Source: Nostoc sp. UCD121 (GTDB taxonomy: Bacteria; Cyanobacteriota; Cyanobacteriia; Cyanobacteriales; Nostocaceae). From it: a DNA stretch of 38,963 bases. Below the pieces are notes generated by a model, which was not told the DNA's origin, searched no databases, and saw only the letters and a list, made by a program, of their open reading frames with translations. The stretch is taken from positions 1-38,963 of the forward strand of contig NZ_JACKZS010000055.1 of assembly GCF_014222285.1 (NCBI RefSeq). Direction: 5' to 3'. Made by a program: the position numbers and the translations under genes. Shown one piece after another: positions 7,192-14,397 of this stretch (position 1 is its first letter; each line of letters starts with the position of its first letter).

Positions 7192-8565
7192 TTAGCTTTG
7201 AGTCACAGGCTCTTTCGCCAAGAACTTCTCTAATTCTGTCAGCGCATCAGCATCAACCTTAGTTTGCATTGGGCAGAACTTAGGCCCACACATCGAACAA
7301 AACTCAGCAGTTTTATAGATATCTGCTGGTAAAGTTTCATCGTGATATTCCTTAGCTCTTTCTGGATCGAGTGATAATTCAAACTGACGGTTCCAATCGA
7401 AGTTGTAACGCGCCTTAGAAAGTTCATCATCTCTATCCCTCGCACCGGGGCGATGTCTAGCAATATCAGCCGCATGAGCCGCTATTTTATAGGCAATCAA
7501 CCCATTCCGCACATCTTCGGCATTTGGTAGACCTAAATGTTCTTTGGGTGTTACATAGCACAGCATTGCAGTACCGTACCATCCAGCCATCGCTGCTCCA
7601 ATGGCTGAAGTAATGTGGTCATAACCGGGGGCAATGTCTGTCACCAATGGGCCCAAAACATAGAAGGGTGCTTCAGAACACTCTTCCATTTGCTTACGGA
7701 CGTTGAACTCAATTTGATCCATTGGCACGTGTCCTGGCCCTTCTACCATTACCTGGATATCATCTTCCCAGGCTTTGCGAGTTAGCTGTCCGAGGGTTTT
7801 CAATTCAGCTAATTGTGCTTCATCTGAAGCATCATGAGTGCAGCCAGGACGTAGAGAATCTCCTAAACTGAAGGAGACATCGTACCTTTTGAAAATCTCA
7901 ATAATATCTTGGAAGTGGGTATAAAGCGGGTTTTGCTTGTGGTGATGTAGCATCCACCGCGCCAAAATACCGCCGCCACGAGAGACAATACCGGTGATGC
8001 GGTTTCTCACCAAGGGCAAATGCTCAATCAAAATCCCAGCGTGGATAGTTTGATAATCTACCCCCTGCTGGGCGTGCTTTTCAATGATATGGAGAAAATC
8101 ATCAGCAGTCAGGTTCTCGATTGTGCCGTGGACACTTTCTAAAGCTTGGTAAACCGGCACCGTACCAATGGGAACAGGTGAAGCTTTAATGATTGCGGTA
8201 CGAATTTCATCCAAATTACCGCCGCCTGTAGACAAATCCATCACGGTATCAGCACCATACTTCACCGCCAGATTCAGCTTATCAACTTCTTCCTGAAGAT
8301 TAGAAGAGTTGGGGGAAGCGCCGATATTAGCATTAACCTTACATTTAGAGGCGATACCAATAGCCATCGGCTCTAAATTAGTGTGATTAATATTAGCGGG
8401 GATAATCATTCGCCCCCGCGCCACTTCATCACGAATGAGATCGGCAGGGAGATTTTCTCGTTGGGCGACGTAGTGCATTTCTTCGGTGATGACACCTTGG
8501 CGGGCGTAATGCATTTGCGATACATTAACCTGCCCACGCCGTTTAGCAACCCATTCTGTCCGCAT
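7192..8565 (-). CDS. thiC: Phosphomethylpyrimidine synthase ThiC
   Basis: Radical-SAM enzyme converting aminoimidazole ribotide to hydroxymethylpyrimidine phosphate in thiamin synthesis. With the ATG at 8565 it has 457 residues, usual for bacterial ThiC lacking the long N-terminal extension. The C-terminal cluster motif C-x2-C-x4-C is present (CSMCGPKFC), as are MDLSTGGG, MVEGPGHVPMDQ and GPLVTDIAPGYDHI. The frame can be opened at a TTG (8580), but GAGG lies 8 nt before the ATG and thus serves it. A TPP riboswitch sits immediately upstream, so the gene is expected to be repressed by thiamin pyrophosphate. It converges on prcA. Confidence 0.97.
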   Translation of the reverse strand: MRTEWVAKRRGQVNVSQMHYARQGVITEEMHYVAQRENLPADLIRDEVARGRMIIPANINHTNLEPMAIGIASKCKVNANIGASPNSSNLQEEVDKLNLAVKYGADTVMDLSTGGGNLDEIRTAIIKASPVPIGTVPVYQALESVHGTIENLTADDFLHIIEKHAQQGVDYQTIHAGILIEHLPLVRNRITGIVSRGGGILARWMLHHHKQNPLYTHFQDIIEIFKRYDVSFSLGDSLRPGCTHDASDEAQLAELKTLGQLTRKAWEDDIQVMVEGPGHVPMDQIEFNVRKQMEECSEAPFYVLGPLVTDIAPGYDHITSAIGAAMAGWYGTAMLCYVTPKEHLGLPNAEDVRNGLIAYKIAAHAADIARHRPGARDRDDELSKARYNFDWNRQFELSLDPERAKEYHDETLPADIYKTAEFCSMCGPKFCPMQTKVDADALTELEKFLAKEPVTQS

Positions 8566-8586
8566 ATTATGATTCCTCAATAAACA

Positions 8587-8662
8587 GCTTCCCTCCGCTG
8601 GTATTACCCAGACTCAGGTGTTAAGGGTGTGATCTCAGCCTGGTTATGTAGGCACCCCTAGC
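8587..8662 (-). promoter_or_regulatory. TPP (THI-box) riboswitch controlling thiC
   Basis: Read on the minus strand, the stretch has the canonical thi-box words in order: GGGGTGCC, CTGAGATCACACCC, ACCTGA and CTGGGTAATACCAGCG followed by GGAGGGAAGC. The aptamer ends about 21 nt before the thiC ATG, with the GAGG ribosome-binding site just after it. There is no room for a long terminator between aptamer and start, which points to translational control by hiding the ribosome-binding site; that part is inference. Confidence 0.95.
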
Positions 8663-8977
8663 ATGGATGTAGTGTATCACTTTCGTTATGTCTGGGAGCA
8701 AGGGTGTTAACAATTTATGAGGTGAGGGTGGTGTTAAGCTGTTTTTCTGAGTCTAATACTACTTCATGGATTTTTTCTGGAGTCATTGAGGCGGGATAAG
8801 TCCTAGAGGGAAATTTTACCGTCAAACGATCTGCGTGGCAGGTTTGAAAGATTTAGCATCTAAGGGATTATAACAAATGTCCATTAATCTAAAAAAGGCG
8901 ATCGCATCCTTTACACCCTGCAACTAAAAACTTTTAACCACAAGGTACTATGGGGCGATCGCTTTGACTTTGTACAA

Positions 8978-10183
8978 TTAAACAACAACAAAATTAGTTG
9001 CACTTAGTGACAATCCATCGCTGAGGTGCGCGAATTGTACCTGAGTAAAGGCGCCACCGCTACCATCTTGGTCAAAGAACAGCGCACCTGTACCGTTGTC
9101 GTAGATAAATCGTTGAGCGTCCGTTGTCGCGGCTGAACCGATGGTAAACTCACTAGTCGAGAGTGCGCCTGTTACTAAAGATCCGCCGAAACCAATAGCC
9201 GAAACCTGAATAACTTCAACAATCGGGTCGAAGTCATAAAGACTATCAACACCTTCATCGTAATTATTGAAGGCAAATGTATCAGTGCCCTCTCCCCCAA
9301 ATAGATAATCATTGCCTCTGCCTCCAGTCAGGAGATCGTTGCCATCATTTCCGAAAAGGAAATCGTTACCATTACTGCCTAGAATAGTGTCAGTGTTAGC
9401 TGTACCAAAAATATCTAATTGTTCAATATTTTTATAGTTAACTTGATACGTCCCAGCTGTAATTGAACCTTGGTTAGTGACTGTATCGAAAGTTGAAGTG
9501 ATTCCCTCAGTAGTAAAACTACTATAATCGATAGACAAATAGTCGTCGCCCGTACCTCCATCTACCGTTTGAGTCACTAAAACAGAGGGAGTAACAGAGG
9601 GGGCGCTCAAATGGAAGGAGTCGTTGTCACTCCCTCCTTTAAGGGTGTTGTTGCCACTAGCACTGTAAGCATAAAGTTGATCGTTCCCCAAGCCACCGCT
9701 TAAAAGGTTATTTCCAGAAGAAGAAGAAATATCAAACACATCATCCCCGGTTCCTCCCTTAAGGGTGTTGTTGCCAGTGGTATGGGCAGCAAAAAGTTGA
9801 TCGTTCTCAGAACCACCGTTTAAAAGGTTATTTCCAGAAGAATGATAAATATATAAATAATCACTTCCTTCTTCTCCATTAAGGGTGTTGTTGCCAGTGG
9901 TATAGGAAGCAGAAAATGCATCATTCTCAGAGCCACCGTCTAAAAAATTTTTCCCAGAAGAATTGTTAATATTAAAATAATCACCTCCAGATCCCCCCTT
10001 AAGGATGTTGTTGCCAGTGGTGTTAGAAGCATAAAGTTGATCATTCCCCAAGCCACCGTCTAGGCTATTATCTCCTTCGCCACTATATAAGATGTAATTA
10101 CCATCTCCTCCAGAGAGGCTATTATTGTTAGTTGTACTTATGATAATGACATCATTAGCATCAGTACCATTGATATTTGCCAT
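8978..10183 (-). CDS. RTX-like calcium-binding repeat protein
   Basis: 401 residues of Gly/Asn/Asp-rich repeats with the serralysin/hemolysin-type C-terminus. Residues 55-174 are three tandem 40-residue units (TTGNN...LKGG...GNNLL...GG..NDQL), with a partial fourth to about 194. A more canonical Ca-binding block GNDGNDLLTGGRGNDYLFGG lies around 280-300. The C-terminal 100 residues (FDQDGSGGAFTQVQF, then LSATNFVVV) resemble the end of secreted cyanobacterial RTX proteins, which carry an uncleaved type I secretion signal; no N-terminal signal peptide is seen. No enzymatic domain is present. No type I export genes are in the window. Function is probably extracellular or surface, otherwise unknown. 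Confidence 0.85.
   Translation of the reverse strand: MANINGTDANDVIIISTTNNNSLSGGDGNYILYSGEGDNSLDGGLGNDQLYASNTTGNNILKGGSGGDYFNINNSSGKNFLDGGSENDAFSASYTTGNNTLNGEEGSDYLYIYHSSGNNLLNGGSENDQLFAAHTTGNNTLKGGTGDDVFDISSSSGNNLLSGGLGNDQLYAYSASGNNTLKGGSDNDSFHLSAPSVTPSVLVTQTVDGGTGDDYLSIDYSSFTTEGITSTFDTVTNQGSITAGTYQVNYKNIEQLDIFGTANTDTILGSNGNDFLFGNDGNDLLTGGRGNDYLFGGEGTDTFAFNNYDEGVDSLYDFDPIVEVIQVSAIGFGGSLVTGALSTSEFTIGSAATTDAQRFIYDNGTGALFFDQDGSGGAFTQVQFAHLSDGLSLSATNFVVV
9662..10021 (-). repeat. Three tandem 120-bp repeats inside the RTX gene
   Basis: The coding sequence repeats with a 120-bp period (40 codons, each made of two related 20-codon halves). Neighbouring units share long identical DNA stretches such as AAGGGTGTTGTTGCCAGTGG on the plus strand, so they look recently duplicated and liable to length change. 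Confidence 0.8.
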
Positions 10184-10232
10184 AACTTCTATTGACCTAA
10201 ATTGACTTTTCAGAGGCTTGCTGTTTTAATGC

Positions 10233-10276
10233 ACATAAACTATACCAAGAGTTGACACTTTCGGTATAGTTTATGT
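10233..10276. promoter_or_regulatory. 14-bp perfect inverted repeat upstream of the RTX gene
   Basis: ACATAAACTATACC at 10233-10246 pairs with its exact complement at 10263-10276 across a 16-nt loop. It lies 50-93 nt upstream of the RTX start codon, in what should be the promoter or 5' leader. It could be a dimeric-repressor operator, an RNA hairpin in the leader, or a mobile-element relic. Not followed by a T-tract. Confidence 0.55.
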
Positions 10277-10743
10277 CGCGATTGAGAAACACAACTTTTG
10301 ACTTTGACCAGCCTTTTGACAGGCTGAAAAGGACTTTTTGGCTAACTTACTGACACAATACAGTTGATTAATCTAATCACTATAGTGTTTGTTTAGTTGA
10401 GCGTCACTACTTGGAATGGCATTTTTTTACTCCTCGGACTTAGTATAAAAATCTTATGGTGATTACGTATTTATATCTTGGAAATCTAAATAAGTTACTG
10501 ATGAGAAAAGATAAGAAAAGAGATTTTTATTGTGCATTTTGTACCCAGATGAAGCATAAATCTTGGCACAGCCTACATTCTAGTCTAATACAAAGTTGAT
10601 GGGTGTCTCTTGGATAAGTCAAAATTATGCCCTCAGACTGAGAGGTTGAGGGCTACTTACACAAGTGAAATATCCTAGAGGAAATTACTTAGATGAGCTA
10701 TCTATGCGTTAATTGAACCGAATTCGGATTTGATATTACAGAT
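10277..10743. other. Gene-free stretch upstream of the RTX gene
   Basis: About 470 bp without a convincing ORF. The one structure I see is a short hairpin at 10629-10653 (GCCCTCA with TGAGGGC). It separates the intact RTX gene from the remnant of a second one, so it may be what is left of a duplicated region. Confidence 0.5.
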
Positions 10744-10747
10744 TAGA

Positions 10748-10851
10748 CAACAAAAAATTAGTTGGGCTTAGTGATAATCCACTGCTGAGTTGCGCTAATT
10801 GTACCTGAGTAAAAGTACCATCGATACCACCTTGGTCAAAAGCCGCACCTG
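10748..10851 (-). pseudogene. C-terminal remnant of a second RTX-like gene
   Basis: On the minus strand this stretch translates to AAFDQGGIDGTFTQVQLAQ followed by LSSGLSLSPTNF, matching the last 35 residues of the intact RTX protein (FFDQDGSGGAFTQVQF and LSDGLSLSATNF). By eye the DNA is about 80 percent identical. The stop codon is out of frame because of extra bases in a T run, and nothing of the rest of the gene remains upstream: the homology ends abruptly at about 10852 where TnpB sequence starts. Confidence 0.8.
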
Positions 10852-11036
10852 AGTTCTAAGCGATGTGGACAATGCGGACACATTGTAGATAAACTGCCTC
10901 TAAATATCAGAGAGTGGGATTGCCAAAATGCAGTACACATCACGACAGGGATATCAACGCGAGTAAGAATATTTTGGCTGCGGGACTCGCAGTTTCAGCG
11001 CCAGTCACTCATAGGGGAAACCCCCATCGCTTTTAG
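10852..11036 (+). pseudogene. tnpB: TnpB C-terminal remnant (IS200/IS605 type), frameshifted
   Basis: The plus strand encodes SSKRCGQCGHIVDKL then LNIREWDC, the first half of the TnpB zinc finger. One base appears missing near 10924; in the shifted frame the sequence goes on as PKCSTHHDRDINASKNILA and AGLAVSA to a stop at 11034-11036. DRDINASKN is the last RuvC motif. Everything upstream of the zinc finger is lost, so no functional nuclease can be made. It abuts the RTX remnant. Confidence 0.85.
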
Positions 11037-11227
11037 CGTCTCCCCTTGAGAGAAGACCGCGCTGGCTTGTCTGTGGAGCGAACATAAGACCTGACAGCCT
11101 TAAGGCTGAAGGGTGGTTGCAAAAAAACCGTAAGGCTCGCCTTGAGCGCAGTCGAAAGGGAAAGAAGCAGAAACCTAAGTCGTGAGTCTTAGGAATCCCC
11201 GACCGTTCACGGCGGGGAGGATGTCAA
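11037..11227 (+). mobile_element. Right end of an IS200/IS605-type element with omega (re)RNA-like hairpins
   Basis: Downstream of the TnpB stop are two adjacent hairpins, CCTAAG/CTTAGG (11174-11193) and TCCCCG/CGGGGA (11196-11218, with an inner CCG/CGG stem), followed by GGATGTCAA ending at 11227. This order, ending in a CCCC...GGGG hairpin and GGATGTCAA, is the usual right end of cyanobacterial IS605/IS607-like elements and corresponds to the scaffold of the TnpB guide RNA. The bases after 11227 would be read as the guide; here they run into the last codons of the phosphatase gene. Confidence 0.7.
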
Positions 11228-11241
11228 TTAGTACATCTGTT

Positions 11242-11721
11242 TCAGCAAGTAGGCACAGCTAACTTGGCGTGTTTGTTAACGTAGTCCACAAATAATTGCT
11301 TCAGCCGGGGACTCACGCTGGCGTGTTCAAAGAATCCAAAACCCAGATTCTTAGCTCTTGCTAAGGTTTCTTCTGGTGTTAATCCTTCCTGGATAGCGAT
11401 ACTTAAGAGTGCAATTCCAGTCGAGCGCATCCCTGCTGCACAATGCACAACTGCTGGTTTAGGAATTTCTTCGAGTGCTGTGAGGATTTTGGTAATGGCC
11501 TCTTCATTCAAGTTTTTTAAATCTACCTTGAGTGGAACATTCTTATAATGTAGCCCCAATGCTTCAGCTAATTTTTGCTCATCCTTGGAAAATCCTAGCT
11601 CATCAGGCGATCGCAAATTTAGAACGGACTTAAAACCTTCTTGGATAGCTTGCTCAAGCTGTTTTGGTATAACTTGTCCTGTTGTCGTTAAGTTTTCGTT
11701 AATCTGTATGGCGTTGATCAC
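11242..11721 (-). CDS. Dual-specificity phosphatase-like protein (TIGR01244/DUF442 type)
   Basis: 159-residue protein with a cysteine-phosphatase fold. The active-site loop HCAAGMRS is present at residues 93-100 (C94 nucleophile, R99 phosphate binding), preceded by NLRSPDE near 35-41 and a long helix. Members of this family occur alone or fused to metallo-beta-lactamase-like sulfur-metabolism enzymes; the natural substrate is unclear. The start is a GTG at 11721 with AGGAG five bases upstream. The last codons lie only 14 bp from the right end of the IS605-type remnant, so the element inserted just past this gene's stop codon. Confidence 0.8.
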   Translation of the reverse strand: MINAIQINENLTTTGQVIPKQLEQAIQEGFKSVLNLRSPDELGFSKDEQKLAEALGLHYKNVPLKVDLKNLNEEAITKILTALEEIPKPAVVHCAAGMRSTGIALLSIAIQEGLTPEETLARAKNLGFGFFEHASVSPRLKQLFVDYVNKHAKLAVPTC

Positions 11722-12248
11722 ATTTACTCCTTTTGACTTTCTAATGTAATGGCTTCCAGCTGGGTAAATAGTCGAATCAGCAAGCTTTGAGAAGTTATTA
11801 AAATAAGCACTACAAAATTAGCTAAATATCAAAAGATATCGCTTGATTACTTCAAAATATGTCTTTTGAAGTTGGTTATTTTATTGCTTTATCCATAATA
11901 TACGGTTTGCCGATAGATTTAGTGGTAATTAGAGCTTATTATAATTTATGCTGATAATATTATCAAAGCTTATGTATCAGCCGTCTGCAGTGGTTCTCTA
12001 TTACTGACAGAGGTGTGACTCAATTGGAAACTGCTAATATCAGTAAAGCAGTTGAGAATTTGGCTAGTTGATGGATTGCGATGTCTACGACGGGTGGTTC
12101 CTGAGCGCAGTCGTACCACTTTGTGGAAGCAAGCTACGCGCAGCGTCTCCGACAGGAGAAGGGCTACGCCCTACGCAACTAAAATTTCTTTCTTATAACA
12201 TGCCAAAAAGTCAAACAGACATATAATCTGAATGTCAGTCATGAATCT
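11722..12248. other. Intergenic region with a dispersed GC-rich repeat
   Basis: The first 350 bp is AT-rich without a gene I can support. The last part (12075-12180) holds dispersed-repeat words, listed separately. It must contain the promoters of the divergent phosphatase and GNAT genes. Confidence 0.5.
12075..12180. repeat. Nostoc-type small dispersed repeat
   Basis: The run contains GCGATGTCTACGACGGG, CTGAGCGCAGTCG, AGCAAGCTACGCGCAGC and GGGCTACGCC words. The 17-mer AGCAAGCTACGCGCAGC (12128-12144) recurs exactly at 38473-38489, and GAGCGCAGTCG recurs near 11144 inside the IS605 remnant. This is the kind of short, GC-rich, palindromic repeat scattered through Nostocales genomes. Confidence 0.65.
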
Positions 12249-12746
12249 ATGAGTGCTAACGAAATATCTCTTCGACCTGCCCAAGAAACAGATGCGTGGG
12301 TGCTGAGTGCAATTCATATTGCTGCTATCAAAGCTTTGCCTGCAACTTTCTACACTCAAAAAGAACTTTTAGCTTGGCGTAATTACCGCGACAAACCGGA
12401 TAGTTCAAATATTCTGAAGAGTATGAAAGTGGAAACTTGCAAAGTTGCGATTAAGGGAGATGCTGTTATAGGTTTTGCTAGTTTTATCGTTGATGAACTC
12501 ATTGGACTGTATGTCCATCCTAAATATCAAGGTAAAGGGATTGGGCGTGCTTTAGTTCAACATTTTTGTGATGAAGCAACCGATCAAGGTATAGATAAGG
12601 TAATTACAACTGCTAGTCTTTATGCTGAAGGATTTTATTTACGACTGGGATTTACTGCGATCCAAAAAGCACCTCATTATTTAAGCAAGGGGATAGTTGT
12701 TCCAGTTACGAAAATGAGTAAAATATTAGCTACGACACTGAGATAA
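12249..12746 (+). CDS. GNAT-family N-acetyltransferase
   Basis: 165 residues. The acetyl-CoA-binding signature is clear: GLYVHPKYQGKGIGRALVQ at about residues 90-108, preceded by the beta strand containing VIGFASFIVDELI, and followed by FYLRLGFTAIQK, the typical last strand of the fold. Substrate cannot be told; such single-domain GNATs acetylate small molecules or proteins. The ATG has no strong ribosome-binding site. It precedes tetR by 121 bp on the same strand and might be transcribed with it, though the tetR leader looks like a separate start. Confidence 0.85.
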   Translation: MSANEISLRPAQETDAWVLSAIHIAAIKALPATFYTQKELLAWRNYRDKPDSSNILKSMKVETCKVAIKGDAVIGFASFIVDELIGLYVHPKYQGKGIGRALVQHFCDEATDQGIDKVITTASLYAEGFYLRLGFTAIQKAPHYLSKGIVVPVTKMSKILATTLR

Positions 12747-12838
12747 ATTTGAGCCTATACCAGATTTCCAATAGCTTTAAAAGTACTGGTATCAAGAGTA
12801 TTTTTATTTAATTTACAACAACTTTGGAGACATAACTT

Positions 12839-12871
12839 ATGATGAAAGTAAGTACTTGCCAGTATAAATGA
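12839..12871 (+). CDS. 10-codon leader ORF coupled to tetR
   Basis: An ATG ATG start at 12839, with GGAG nine bases upstream, opens a ten-codon frame (MMKVSTCQYK) whose TGA overlaps the tetR ATG in the form ATGA. The good ribosome-binding site belongs to this leader and not to tetR itself, suggesting that tetR is translated by coupling. The possible operator motif at 12848-12857 lies inside it. It may equally be a chance frame. Confidence 0.4.
   Translation: MMKVSTCQYK
12848..12857. promoter_or_regulatory. Possible TetR operator half, shared with the MFS promoter
   Basis: The complement of GTAAGTACTT here is AAGTACTTAC, which recurs exactly at 16823-16832 upstream of the MFS gene. The flanking bases continue the similarity (AAAGTA/TACTTT ends). 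A shared word upstream of a TetR regulator and a nearby efflux gene is what autoregulation plus transporter control would look like, but ten bases can match by chance. Confidence 0.35.
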
Positions 12872-13497
12872 ATAAAAGCATCCGTTCATCAACTCTCACT
12901 CGTATACGTTTGATAGAAGCCGCCTCGCAAGTATTTGCCAGTTTAGGTGTTCAAGGAGCGACTACCCGTGAAATAGCTCGTGTTGCTGGTGTGAATGAGG
13001 TGACTTTATTTCGTCACTTTGCTAGTAAAGAACAACTTCTGGGAGCAGTCATCAAAAATGCCTTGGCACTCCAGACCGAAGCTCTTGCATACCCCGAAGC
13101 GTGGACACAGGATCTAAAAATTGATTTAAGACAATATGCTCATCTTTATAATACTATGCTAGAAGCACAGGAAGACTTAATTCGTACATTTATTGGAGAA
13201 GCTAAACGTCATCCTGAAGCAGCTAAACAAGTGATTCAAGAAGCTGCCAAGCCTTTAAGAGAAAAACTAGTTGCTTATCTGGAATCTAGCCAGAAACTAG
13301 GCACCGTGAGAGTAGACCTCGCTCCATTTCCAGCAGTCGATATGTTTACGGGAATGCTATTAGCAGGAATGCTGTGTCGCAGTGCAAAATTTAATCAAGG
13401 CAGCTATAGCTGTGAGGACTATATCGAAACCTGTGTAGATATTTTTGTGCGCGGTATTAGTACCTCTAACAGTTCTCAATGCGGCTGTAAATTCTGA
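12868..13497 (+). CDS. TetR-family transcriptional regulator
   Basis: 209 residues. The N-terminal helix-turn-helix is classical: ARG/THR-rich start, ATTREIARVAGVNEVTLFRHF at about 31-51 then ASKEQLL. The remaining 150 residues are helical and would form the ligand-binding and dimer domain; a pair of cysteines ends the protein (SQCGCKF). TetR regulators usually repress a neighbouring efflux or detoxification gene and let go on binding a ligand. The best target nearby is the MFS - SDR - ChaC operon, which converges on this gene and has a shared 10-bp word in its promoter region. Confidence 0.9.
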   Translation: MNKSIRSSTLTRIRLIEAASQVFASLGVQGATTREIARVAGVNEVTLFRHFASKEQLLGAVIKNALALQTEALAYPEAWTQDLKIDLRQYAHLYNTMLEAQEDLIRTFIGEAKRHPEAAKQVIQEAAKPLREKLVAYLESSQKLGTVRVDLAPFPAVDMFTGMLLAGMLCRSAKFNQGSYSCEDYIETCVDIFVRGISTSNSSQCGCKF

Positions 13498-13629
13498 GAT
13501 AAAGTAGATAATTTATGTTAATAGTATTGATTAGAAATAGTTAAAATTAGCGTTTGGGGATAATTATTTTTCACAATTTAAAATTGTACCCAATTAAATT
13601 ATTTATATTTAATTTGAGGTTCACAACAG

Positions 13630-14343
13630 TTATTCATAATTAGTAGTTGGAGTAGAGCCGCCATTAACTAAAAGCGCTTGTTGTTTTGCCAGCACCTGTT
13701 TGCGTAACAAGAGCAATTTTCTATCTTTTATACCTTCTGCGATTAATCCATCGACAGTTTTCAAGAGATAATCAGCGCAGGAACCCAATTTTCCAGATGC
13801 GGTGGCAATACTATTAACAGTAGTAGTTAATGGTACTTGATGAGCATACCTGGGATGCTGACGGTTAGCAACAAAGGCGATCGCTTTAAATTCTTGTGTA
13901 CCATCAAATACTCTTACCCAACGGGCAACGTAGACACCAGCTAACATTTCCCGTCGCCAAACCAGCAATAATTCGGATGCTACATCAGCAGCAGCAATTC
14001 GATAAACAATACCACGACAACTACCGCCGCGATCGAGTCCTAAAAGTAATCCGGGATTCTCTGGAGTACCGCGACCGAGAATCATCCATGTACAAAAGCG
14101 CCGATGCCAACCATAAATTATCCCAGCACGGCGCTCGACGTATGTGATTAAGGGATTCCAAATCAGGGAACCGTAGGCAAATATCCAGATATCAGAATTT
14201 GGTAGTTGATGTTGTAGTATTTCATGGAGCGATCGCTGTAACTCATCTTTGCTCAGGGTAGTTAACTTGATTCCAGAGTGTGATGCTTCAAACAGTCTAG
14301 TCTGTGCGTTTCCGGCTTCGAGGTCGCTACGACTGAGTGACAT
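13630..14343 (-). CDS. chaC: ChaC-like gamma-glutamylcyclotransferase
   Basis: 237 residues. Enzymes of this family cleave glutathione into 5-oxoproline and Cys-Gly. The substrate-binding YGSL is at 57-60 (FAYGSLIWNP), the RRFCTW and GLLLGLDRGGSCRGIVYR strands follow, and the expected catalytic glutamate is E132 in WRREM. The N-terminal 50 residues are an extension of low similarity. It is the last gene of a minus-strand series with 54 bp between it and the SDR gene, so it is probably cotranscribed with the SDR and MFS genes. In that setting glutathione or glutathione-conjugate turnover fits a detoxification role, which is inference. Confidence 0.88.
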   Translation of the reverse strand: MSLSRSDLEAGNAQTRLFEASHSGIKLTTLSKDELQRSLHEILQHQLPNSDIWIFAYGSLIWNPLITYVERRAGIIYGWHRRFCTWMILGRGTPENPGLLLGLDRGGSCRGIVYRIAAADVASELLLVWRREMLAGVYVARWVRVFDGTQEFKAIAFVANRQHPRYAHQVPLTTTVNSIATASGKLGSCADYLLKTVDGLIAEGIKDRKLLLLRKQVLAKQQALLVNGGSTPTTNYE

Positions 14344-14397
14344 ATATAATGTAGATTATTTCCTTTCCTGTAAATATTCAGTAATTTCACTATAACT

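Noticed and set aside
8587..8662. A GC-rich inverted region as a simple thiC attenuator hairpin
   Set aside because: The thi-box words are present in correct order, so it is a TPP riboswitch.
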